15,408 bases of DNA from an uncultured Lachnospiraceae bacterium (lineage in GTDB: Bacteria > Bacillota > Clostridia > Lachnospirales > Lachnospiraceae): contig CAJUJR010000065.1 of the NCBI GenBank assembly GCA_910586605.1, positions 1 through 15,408 of the forward strand, in the 5' to 3' direction. A program made the position numbers and the translations under genes. Below, one piece after another: positions 1 to 6,714 of the stretch (its first letter is position 1; each line of letters begins with the position of its first letter). The notes beneath the pieces are model-generated. The model did not search any database and was not told where the DNA came from. It worked only from the letters and a program-made list of their open reading frames with translations.

Positions 1-70
1 ACCAAATAATTGGATGGCAATTAGAGAGTATCCGTTCATGCGTTTATTCTGTTATATAAGGAACACAGGC

Positions 71-98
71 TTGTAAAAAATTGTACATTATGTACAAT
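71..98 (+). promoter_or_regulatory. Promoter of the GH5 gene overlapped by a palindromic operator
   Basis: A -35-like TTGTAA (71-76) and a -10-like TACAAT (93-98) are separated by 16 bases. A perfect 17-bp palindrome, TTGTACATTATGTACAA (81-97, 8-bp arms around one central T), covers the spacer and most of the -10 box. This is the usual place for a repressor site. Short outer arms CACAGG (64-69) and CCTGTG (102-107) flank it. Promoter and operator roles are inferred from position and symmetry. The regulator is not in the window. Positions 1-60 show nothing I recognise. Confidence 0.6.
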
Positions 99-160
99 AT
101 TCCTGTGGGAATTTAGTAATGTTGCCCACAAAAATTTATTTTAAGGAGGAAAAAAGAAGC

Positions 161-2451
161 ATGAAAAAATTTTACACAAAAAAACTGATTGCTTTTGTTT
201 TGGCTTTGGCAATGGTGCTGACAGGCGGTTATGCGACAACATTGACGGGCACAGTTGCAAAAGCGGCAGCTAAAAAAGCAACGTTAAAGCTGAATCCGGC
301 AAAGCTTTCCCTGACAGAAGGAAAGAAGAAGACAGTAAAAATTAAAAAGACAAATGTAAAGAAGATTTCTTCCCAGAAATGGACATCCAGCAAAAAGAGT
401 GTGGCAGCCGTTTCTGCAAAAGGAGTGGTTACTGCAAAGAAGGCTGGAAAGGCAACAATTCAGTGTAAAGTAAAATATGTTGCAGCTGGTTCCAAGACAG
501 CAAAGACAAAGACACTGAAATGTGCAGTGACAGTTAAAGCAAAGGCAGCACCATCAACCGAACCATCTGTGTCACCAACGCCTGCGGAGCCAACGGTTGA
601 CCCTAAAACACCATTGAATAAGGTTTTGGACGAAAAGGATATTACCTTGCGTATAGAATCCAATGATAAGTCCAATGTTGGTGAAGAAAGAGAAATTTCA
701 ATTGTTGGCGGCACTACAGAAACCATGAAGGTAAAAGATAATGGTACAATGAGGAAAGAACTTTCTTCCCAGTATCTTGCTGACCATGAGATGGGACTTG
801 GAGCTAACCTGGGGAATACGATGGAAGCAACCCTTCCTATGGCTGACAGGGCTAAGGCTACAGAAGCAACTCAGTTTGAAGTGGCATGGGGGCAGCCGAT
901 TACTACACAGGCATATATAGACTGCTTACATTCTTATGGGATTAATACTCTCCGTATTCCGGTAGCATGGTCTAATATGGTATCAAATGATGGTACATAT
1001 ACAATTAATGAGAAGTATCTTGGGCGTGTAGAAGAAATTGTAAACTACGCCTTGAATGATGGAATGTATGTAATAATCAATGACCATTGGGATCTTGGAT
1101 GGTGGGGGCAGTTCGGTGCTGCCAAGTTTGATGAAACCGGTAAAAAGAAGATAGCAGATGAGGCAAGACGTGCAGAGGCATGGAAGAAATATGAGGCATA
1201 TTGGACTCAGATTTCCAGCCGTTTTAAAGATTATTCTGATCATCTGATATTTGAAGGTGCAAACGAAGAGTTAGGTTCCCGCTTAAATGATGCAATTTAT
1301 CCGAATGGCTACTCTTCAGCGGATAATGAAGGGGACGAGAAGGTATCTGGTAATCTTACAAAAGAGGAACAGTATGAAGTGACAAATGCAATTAACCAGA
1401 AGTTTGTTACGTTGTACGCAGTACGGGAGGAAATAATACATCGCGCCATCTCTTGATTGCGGGATTTAATACGAATTTTGCAGATTCAGCAGATGAACGT
1501 TTTGTTATGCCGAAAGATCCTTCTAACCCTGATGTGAATAAGCTGTTTTTGTCTGTTCACTTCTACGATCCATCATATTTTTGCCTTGACCATGCGAATG
1601 GAAGTTATTCCGTTGGGGATCAGGCAAAAAATGTAGAAACATTTAAAGTGCTTCAAAGGTTTGCAGATGAAGGATATGGAATTATCATAGGTGAATGCGG
1701 CATTGTAGAAACGACAGGCGTAGATGGCAGTTTAACACAGTGGCTACATGATACATTTACAGAAGCGTCAAAATATCATGCCGTACCAGTATTATGGGAA
1801 ATCAGCAATTATTTTGACCGCAGTGCAGCAAAATTAAAGTTTAAGGATATTGCTGTTCTTTATAATACAATTACGGGTGCAAATGGCGATACCAGCATGA
1901 GCAGGGTAAGCGGCAAGGTAGAAATTTCAGATATTGCTGAAATAGATGGAATGACTCCGGTATGGAGCTGGACAGGTAAATGGTATAAGAACGGTGGAGA
2001 CAATATTGTAGGTGATAATAAGTTTGAGGAAAATGGGGGAACAGTGGTAGTAAAGAAGGATGGTATGACAGATGATGATTTGTTAGCACAATTTGTACCA
2101 CAATCCGAGGTTAAAGCCACCATTGCAGATGATGCCACTGCCTTAACCTTTAATACATGGGGATATCAGGCATTCCTTAAAATTGACACAAGTAAATATA
2201 AAGTTCCTGTGATTGCTTTTGATTTCCTGGAAGGGACAGATAACGAGGATAATGTAATGGATTTCAAGTATGGAGCTAATGCGGATAGTTCTGGTTCAGA
2301 TACTTCTATTTCTGTGGATTATGCGAAATTCCACGGCAAGGGGATTGTATTGTCAGAAGCAAGTGGATATTCTGTGGAAAAGCCATGCATTTGCATTACT
2401 TTTGGTGGCAAGCCAATTGTTACAGGAATTCATATCTATGATTTAGGTTAA
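161..2451 (+). pseudogene. Secreted GH5-like glycanase with Big_2 domain, interrupted by a frameshift
   Basis: The start at 161 is chosen because AAGGAGG (143-149) precedes it and a signal peptide follows (MKKFYTKK, hydrophobic core, cleavage near AKA-AAKK). Next come a Lys-rich Big_2 Ig-like domain (about residues 35-130) and a Thr/Pro linker. A GH5 barrel follows, with LGANLGNT, LRIPVAW, INDHWD, the acid/base Glu in FEGANEE (codon 1265-1267) and the nucleophile Glu in IIGECG (codon 1693-1695). A beta-rich C-terminal domain of about 190 residues lies after roughly 1880. Reading in the first frame stops at 1456. The GH5 signature VRSTGGNNTSRHLLIAG continues in the -1 frame from 1414, so one base seems to be missing near 1409-1414, and the second half then runs to 2451. 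An intact gene would encode about 763 residues. The likely substrate is a beta-glucan or related plant polymer; the subfamily is unresolved. As read, no complete active enzyme would be made, because the nucleophile lies beyond the break. Sequencing error is the main alternative. Confidence 0.8.
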
Positions 2452-2506
2452 TAAATGCACTTAGCTATTAATTTGTTGTAAAGACAAAAGAAAGGTAATT
2501 ATAGCG

Positions 2507-2567
2507 ATAATAAAAAGCGAGTATTCTGAAAATTGTAATGAATAGAAGGGTACTCGCTTCTATTATG
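2507..2567 (+). terminator. Long hairpin after the GH5 gene
   Basis: Arms AAGCGAGTA (2515-2523) and TACTCGCTT (2551-2559) are perfectly complementary. The stem may extend outward by ATAATA/TATTAT and inward by TTCT/AGAA. It sits 63 bases after the GH5 stop. There is no clean U-run, so termination is plausible rather than certain. Confidence 0.4.
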
Positions 2568-2620
2568 TTATGGGAAATTAATGTAATCGTTATGGCATAC
2601 TAATGGATGATTTTGGATGT

Positions 2621-2655
2621 GAGAAAAAGCAGTACCATTAAAAAAGATACTGCTT
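2621..2655 (-). terminator. Intrinsic terminator of the substrate-binding protein gene
   Basis: On the minus strand an 8-bp stem (AAGCAGTA at 2655-2648 with TACTGCTT at 2634-2627) closes a 13-base loop and is followed by a short T-rich run. It lies 35 bases beyond the stop of the minus-strand gene that ends at 2690. Confidence 0.7.
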
Positions 2656-2689
2656 CCTTAGAAATATTTTATATGGATTTGTCAGGAGA

Positions 2690-3712
2690 TTACTTTGCTG
2701 CAACTTCCAGTTTTTCATAATCTTCTGGCACAGTAAGGTTTAATGCTTTACAGTTTTCTTCGTTATACATTTTTGTAAACGTATCTGCAAATTCAATTTC
2801 CATATCGCCGGGTTTTTTATTGTTTACAAGGATTTCATATGCCATCTCACCGGTTTTACGGCCAATGCTGTAATAGCTGATGGAAAGTGTAGCGACACCT
2901 GCAGCGCAGAGACCTGCTTCGCCGGCAATTACAGGAATCCCGGCAGGGATTACAACATTCTTAATTGTTTCAGCGCTGGACGCCATAGTGTTATCTGTCG
3001 GAATATAAAGTACATCACATTCATTGCAAGCGGTTGTAGTAACTGTTTGGATTTCGTTGGAATCTGCGGCGGTATATTCTTTGTATTCGATTTTATCCTC
3101 ATCCAGGGCTTTCATCATAACCTCGGATTGATAAGCAGAGTTTGGTTCAGAAGAGCAGTAAATAATGCCAACTTTCTTTACATTAGGATATAATTCTAAA
3201 ATCATATCCTCCTGCTGCTCAATTGGGGCAAGGTCAGAAGTTCCAGATACATTGGTTCCTGTTTTGCCTGTCCAATCTTTCACATTTAATGCAGTGCCAT
3301 AGTCAGTAATAGAAGTCCCTAGGATTGGGATGTCTGCAGTGGCCTGTGTTGCAGCCTGGAGCGCTCCAGTTGCATTTGCCATAATTAAATCTACATTGCT
3401 TGTAACAAACCCATTTGTAATGGTGGAGCAGTTTGTTGCTTCCCCTTGGGCATTTTGTTCATCAAATTCTACATTCCCTTCACCGAGTTTTTCTGTCAGG
3501 GCTTCTTTGAATCCTCTTGTAGCTTCATCTAATGCTTCATGTTCTACAAGCTGGCAAATTCCAATAGTGTATTTTTTAGATGTTGCATTAGAACCAGAGC
3601 TGGAAACGGAACCGGAACTGGAGCCAGAACCTGGGTCAGACCCGCAGGCAGTCAGGCTTGCTACTAAGGCAGCCGTTGTCAGTATGGATACAAGTTTTTT
3701 TGTAAGCTTCAT
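2690..3712 (-). CDS. ABC transporter substrate-binding lipoprotein (ABC_sub_bind / TrpX-like)
   Basis: This is a predicted extracellular lipoprotein that captures a small solute for an ABC importer. The start at 3712 is preferred over an in-frame ATG at 3745 because AAGGAGG stands 5 bases upstream and the signal peptide then begins properly (MKLTKKLVSIL). The lipobox is SLTAC, with Cys23 lipidated, followed by a Gly/Ser-rich tether of about 22 residues. The body (YTIGICQLVEHEALDEA, then IPILGTSITDYG, KKVGIIYCSSEPNS and ISYYSIGRKTGEMA) matches the two-lobed family PF04392, which includes tryptophan- and other amino-acid-binding members. At 340 residues it is full length for the family. The partner permease and ATPase genes are absent on both sides: the gene is flanked by its own promoter and terminator, so it is a single-gene unit here. 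The ligand cannot be read from sequence. Confidence 0.88.
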   Translation of the reverse strand: MKLTKKLVSILTTAALVASLTACGSDPGSGSSSGSVSSSGSNATSKKYTIGICQLVEHEALDEATRGFKEALTEKLGEGNVEFDEQNAQGEATNCSTITNGFVTSNVDLIMANATGALQAATQATADIPILGTSITDYGTALNVKDWTGKTGTNVSGTSDLAPIEQQEDMILELYPNVKKVGIIYCSSEPNSAYQSEVMMKALDEDKIEYKEYTAADSNEIQTVTTTACNECDVLYIPTDNTMASSAETIKNVVIPAGIPVIAGEAGLCAAGVATLSISYYSIGRKTGEMAYEILVNNKKPGDMEIEFADTFTKMYNEENCKALNLTVPEDYEKLEVAAK

Positions 3713-3756
3713 AAATTCCTCCTTATATTGTTTGTTTAACTTCATGTACAGAGGCT

Positions 3757-3785
3757 ATTATAGTTTCTGGCTTTTTTTATGTCAA
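3757..3785 (-). promoter_or_regulatory. Consensus sigma-A promoter of the substrate-binding protein gene
   Basis: On the minus strand a perfect TTGACA (3785-3780) and a perfect TATAAT (3762-3757) are 17 bases apart, 45 bases upstream of the start codon. Both hexamers match consensus exactly, which predicts strong expression unless repressed. No operator palindrome is evident over it. Confidence 0.85.
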
Positions 3786-3789
3786 GTAC

Positions 3790-3839
3790 AAAAAGCACCA
3801 GAAATCACATGTATATGTATAGTGATTCTGGCGCTTTTT
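3790..3839 (-). terminator. Terminator after the 122-residue gene
   Basis: A near-perfect hairpin pairs 3790-3808 with 3822-3839, with one mismatch and one bulged A. The loop is 13 bases. It has A-rich and T-rich flanks on the two sides, so it could work in both directions. On the minus strand it follows the gene ending at 3906 and insulates the promoter at 3757-3785. Confidence 0.75.
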
Positions 3840-3905
3840 ATATAATTGACTGTAAATAGCAACATTTTGCTTCCGATTGCTTCCACTGTTTCCGGATAAA
3901 TTTTG

Positions 3906-4274
3906 TTAACTTCTTACTTCAACAGAACTGTCTTTTACAGATAAACCGATTTTGCCCTGTACACTGATTTCAAATTTTTCGGAAGGGCTATGAATGTTAA
4001 ATATTGCTTTTGGCGAGGAAATCTCACAGTTTGCACTACCGCCCCATGCATTGGTGATTTCTTTGTCAAAGGTGACGGTTAATTTGATAGGTTTCCCAAG
4101 TTTGCCTTTAAGTGTTACATCAAAGTCAGTTTGTCCGGTTTCACCCCAGCTTTGTTCATTTTTTTTGGTGAAGCTTGCTGAAATTCCAGAACTGTCTGCA
4201 TCGCCGCTAGCCATGTAGATGCCTTCAGCTGTAGTGTCTATTAAAGTTGCAACTGGTTTCTGGTATGTACTCAT
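3906..4274 (-). CDS. Small unrecognised beta-rich protein
   Basis: This 122-residue protein has no family I can name. The ATG at 4274 is preceded by AAGGAG about 10 bases upstream and by a good promoter, so expression is likely. The N-terminus (MSTYQKPVATLIDTTAEGIY, then MASGD) has no hydrophobic core and no lipobox, so it is not a Sec signal peptide. The remainder alternates polar and hydrophobic residues (DFDVTLKGKLGKPIKLTVTF, IFNIHSPSEKFEISVQGKIG), as expected for a beta-sandwich. It has one Cys and one Trp-rich patch (SWGETG, AWGGSAN). It stands alone between its own promoter and terminator, beside an ABC binding protein and divergent from the HD-GYP gene. The N-terminal pattern of Tyr-x-Lys-Pro followed by Ala-Glu-Gly-(Ile/Val)-Tyr-x-Ala-Ser-Gly resembles, from memory, openings of small gut-Firmicute proteins of unknown role. 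That resemblance is an unverified impression. Confidence 0.7.
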   Translation of the reverse strand: MSTYQKPVATLIDTTAEGIYMASGDADSSGISASFTKKNEQSWGETGQTDFDVTLKGKLGKPIKLTVTFDKEITNAWGGSANCEISSPKAIFNIHSPSEKFEISVQGKIGLSVKDSSVEVRS

Positions 4275-4303
4275 TACTCATCCACTCCTTTATTTTTTTT
4301 ACT

Positions 4304-4332
4304 ATTATCGCAGTAAATAGATGATTTGTAAA
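4304..4332 (-). promoter_or_regulatory. Promoter of the 122-residue gene
   Basis: On the minus strand TTTACA (4332-4327) and GATAAT (4309-4304) are separated by 17 bases, about 30 bases upstream of the start codon. Each hexamer has one departure from consensus. Confidence 0.75.
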
Positions 4333-4439
4333 GACCATTTACGTTTTTTTCAGGGCAACAGCATATACTTTTTGATGATTCGATTGTCCGTCAATAGCGG
4401 TAATATAACATTTATTTTGTTACGATTCATAAAAAACTA

Positions 4440-4468
4440 TCGACAGTAAGAAAATTACAAGGTATTAT
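4440..4468 (+). promoter_or_regulatory. Promoter of the HD-GYP gene
   Basis: TCGACA (4440-4445) and TATTAT (4463-4468) are 17 bases apart; each matches five of six consensus bases. Inverted arms ACTATC (4436-4441) and GATAGT (4469-4474) bracket the promoter. Transcription from here would give a leader of roughly 145 bases before the start codon. Confidence 0.6.
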
Positions 4469-4505
4469 GATAGTAACAATTATGGTTCATGAAGTATAGA
4501 GTCTG

Positions 4506-4616
4506 GAGTGTGTTTGGAAATTGCTTTTTGCAAGATGTGTTTCGCGCTTTGTGGGAATGAATTTCCAAACATGCTCTAGCTCCCCATCTGGCTAGATTGT
4601 GAAAAACTGGAGGGGA
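4506..4616 (+). promoter_or_regulatory. Structured 5' leader of the HD-GYP gene
   Basis: A 17-bp stem with two mismatches pairs 4506-4522 (core TTTGGAAATT) with 4560-4576 (core AATTTCCAAA) around a 37-base loop. It is followed by CTAGC (4576-4580)/GCTAG (4591-4595). TCCCC (4581-4585) can also pair with GGGGA (4612-4616), which is part of the ribosome binding site. The arrangement could control translation. It does not match the c-di-GMP or other riboswitch classes I can recall. Confidence 0.4.
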
Positions 4617-4619
4617 ATA

Positions 4620-5258
4620 ATGGAGGGATTAGAGAGAATGAGGGGTAAGGCAGAGAATGCAGAACGGAAAGTAGAACGCCTTTCAGAACAGATTATGAAA
4701 GCGTTAGCCAGTACAATTGATGCAAAGGATAAATATACGAATGGGCATTCATTCCGGGTTGCAGAGTATGCAGAAGAAATGCTGCGCCGGTCTGGCGGTT
4801 CGTTTAAGGAGCAGGAAGAAGTTTATTATATGGGGCTTTTGCATGATATTGGGAAAATAGGGATTCCGGATAAAATTATACGAAAGACTTCCGGCTTGAC
4901 AGAAGAAGAATATATTTTAATAAAGTCGCATCCTGTAATTGGTGCTAATATTTTAAAAAATATATCAGAAATCCCAGGGCTTGCAGTTGGTGCAAGATGG
5001 CATCATGAAAAATATGATGGTTCTGGATACCCAGATTGTTTAAAGGGTGAGGAGATACCAGTTATGGCAAGGATTATAGCGGTTGCTGATGCTTATGACG
5101 CTATGGCTTCCAGGAGGAGTTACCGGGATGTCCTGCCGCAGCAGGTTGTGCGGGAAGAACTGAAAAATGGGAAGGGGAAGCAGTTTGACCCGTATTATGC
5201 GGATATTATGATAGGGATGATAGATGATGATAAAGAATACAAATTGCGTGAAAATTAA
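4620..5258 (+). CDS. HD-GYP domain c-di-GMP phosphodiesterase, stand-alone
   Basis: HD-GYP enzymes hydrolyse cyclic di-GMP, using a metal centre, to pGpG or GMP. The ATG at 4620 is chosen over the in-frame GTG at 4599 because GGAGGGG (4609-4615) lies just before it. The product is 212 residues. An N-terminal helix of about 30 charged residues, probably coiled coil, leads straight into the HD-GYP domain. All the signature residues are present: H43 (NGHS), H75-D76 (LLHDIGKIGIPD), H104 (SHPVIG), H128-H129 (HHEKYDGSGYP, the GYP motif) and D157 (VADAYDAM). An active enzyme is therefore predicted. There is no receiver, PAS or membrane segment, so it is cytosolic and its input must come through the short N-terminal helix or from expression level. 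It is the first gene of a same-strand run; the next gene begins 83 bases later. A non-cyclic-di-GMP substrate, such as cGAMP for some HD-GYP proteins, cannot be excluded. Confidence 0.92.
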   Translation: MEGLERMRGKAENAERKVERLSEQIMKALASTIDAKDKYTNGHSFRVAEYAEEMLRRSGGSFKEQEEVYYMGLLHDIGKIGIPDKIIRKTSGLTEEEYILIKSHPVIGANILKNISEIPGLAVGARWHHEKYDGSGYPDCLKGEEIPVMARIIAVADAYDAMASRRSYRDVLPQQVVREELKNGKGKQFDPYYADIMIGMIDDDKEYKLREN

Positions 5259-5341
5259 GTTTTTTTATTTATGGAAAAGTTATATGGCATTTTGCTATTA
5301 ATATAGTAGTAAAAAGGATTTGACAGAGGAGCGGAGCTGGA

Positions 5342-6688
5342 ATGGAGAATGAAAAGTTATTATTTTCTAACAGGGATTTATGGAAATTAATTATGCCAAT
5401 GATACTTGAGCAGATGCTTGCAGTCCTTGTCGGGCTTGCAGATACTGTAATGGTTGCAAGCGTTGGGGAGGCTGCGGTTGCGAGCGTATCATTGGTGGAT
5501 AATATTAATATATTGCTGATTAGTGTGTTTGCAGCATTGGCAACGGGAGGCGCGGTTGTTGCAGGGCAGTTTATGGGGCATGGGGATGACAAGAAGGCAT
5601 GCAGGGCAGGGGAACAGCTAGTGATTTTTATGGCAGTTTTTTCTGTGGTTATCATGGCGTTGCTTTATCTTTGCAAAGGGTTTGTATTAAACGTTGTTTT
5701 TGGGAAAATTGAGCCAGAGGTAATGGCATACTCTAATACTTATTTGATGATTGTAACGGCATCTATCCCATTTATTGCATTATATAACTGTGGCGCTGCG
5801 ATATTCCGTGTGCAGGGTAATTCCATGATATCTATGATGGTTTCGCTTTTGATGAATGCAATTAATGTGGCAGGGAATGCAATTCTTATTTTTGGGTTTC
5901 ACTGTAAAGTAGAAGGTGTTGCAATCCCAACTGTAGTTTCCCGCGCAGTTGCTGCGGTTGTTATTGTGGTGCTCCTGCGGAGGCAGGATTTAAAAATACA
6001 TCTTAGCAGGCCGTTCCGCCCAAGGCTGGATGGAAACATGATTCGGAGGATTCTGCAGATTGGGATTCCAAATGGGGTGGAAAACAGTATGTTCCAGTTG
6101 GGGAAAATTGTTTTGCTAAGCTTGATATCTATTTTTGGGACAGTTGCAATTACTGCAAATGCAGTTAGTAATGCAGTTGCTGCTTTTGCGATTCTTCCAG
6201 GACAGTCTTTGGGAATGGCGTTGGTCACTGTTGTAAGCCAGTGTGTGGGCGCGCAGGATTACCGCCAGGTGCGGTACTATACAAAAAAATTAATGATATT
6301 TACCTATGTGGCAATGGCATTTACAAATATGGTAATATTATTGGGCATACCAATAATCAACCAGGCATACCGGCTCTCGGAGGAAACAGCGGCGCTTACA
6401 CGGCAGATTTTGATTTTCCATAGCATTTGTGCAATTGTAATCTGGCCGGTTTCCTTTACGCTTCCAAATACACTGCGTGCGTCAAGTGACGCAAAATATA
6501 CGATGATCGTTAGCCTTTTGTCAATGTGGCTATGCAGGATTATACTTGCTTTTCTGCTTGGGAAATATGCAGGGATGGAGCTATTTGGAATTTGGGTTGC
6601 TATGGTTATTGACTGGTGTGTGCGGAGTATCTTTTTCTGTATACGTTATGGAAGAGGGAAATGGGAAGAACGAAAAATTGTTTTTTAG
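5342..6688 (+). CDS. MATE family efflux transporter
   Basis: This is a multidrug and toxin extrusion family membrane protein that exports cationic drugs or metabolites in exchange for Na+ or H+. The ATG at 5342 follows a GAGG/GGAG-rich stretch (5326-5339). The 448 residues form about 12 membrane helices in two homologous halves, which is the standard MATE size. The first half has LWKLIMPMILEQMLAVLVGL, then ADTVMVASVG (the typical Asp in helix 1) and GGAVVAGQFMGHGD. The second half repeats the pattern with ILQIGIPNGVENSMFQLGK and GQSLGMALVTVVSQCVGA. The substrate is not predictable. It ends 26 bases before the GH3 start with no terminator between them, so the two are probably co-transcribed. 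Such MATE-like proteins next to glycosidases could export an aglycone or a toxic sugar conjugate released by the GH3 enzyme, but that link is inference. Confidence 0.93.
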   Translation: MENEKLLFSNRDLWKLIMPMILEQMLAVLVGLADTVMVASVGEAAVASVSLVDNINILLISVFAALATGGAVVAGQFMGHGDDKKACRAGEQLVIFMAVFSVVIMALLYLCKGFVLNVVFGKIEPEVMAYSNTYLMIVTASIPFIALYNCGAAIFRVQGNSMISMMVSLLMNAINVAGNAILIFGFHCKVEGVAIPTVVSRAVAAVVIVVLLRRQDLKIHLSRPFRPRLDGNMIRRILQIGIPNGVENSMFQLGKIVLLSLISIFGTVAITANAVSNAVAAFAILPGQSLGMALVTVVSQCVGAQDYRQVRYYTKKLMIFTYVAMAFTNMVILLGIPIINQAYRLSEETAALTRQILIFHSICAIVIWPVSFTLPNTLRASSDAKYTMIVSLLSMWLCRIILAFLLGKYAGMELFGIWVAMVIDWCVRSIFFCIRYGRGKWEERKIVF

Positions 6689-6714
6689 GAACAGATTGAG
6701 ATATGGAGGGGCAG

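Noticed and set aside
1396..1456. Programmed -1 frameshift in the GH5 gene
   Set aside because: The overlap has no slippery heptamer of the X-XXY-YYZ type and no evident downstream stimulator; a plain deletion or read error is simpler.
3330..3845. Plus-strand reading frame of 171 codons
   Set aside because: It lies opposite the substrate-binding protein gene, lacks a ribosome binding site and has low-complexity Glu-Pro repeats that mirror the Gly/Ser tether on the other strand.
4469..4616. c-di-GMP riboswitch before the HD-GYP gene
   Set aside because: The conserved core of class I (GGCAAA-type joining segments and GNRA-type tetraloop contacts) is not visible.
5259..5341. Separate promoter or terminator between HD-GYP and MATE
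   Set aside because: A T-run after 5259 lacks a stem and no good -35/-10 pair was found, so the gap is left unassigned.
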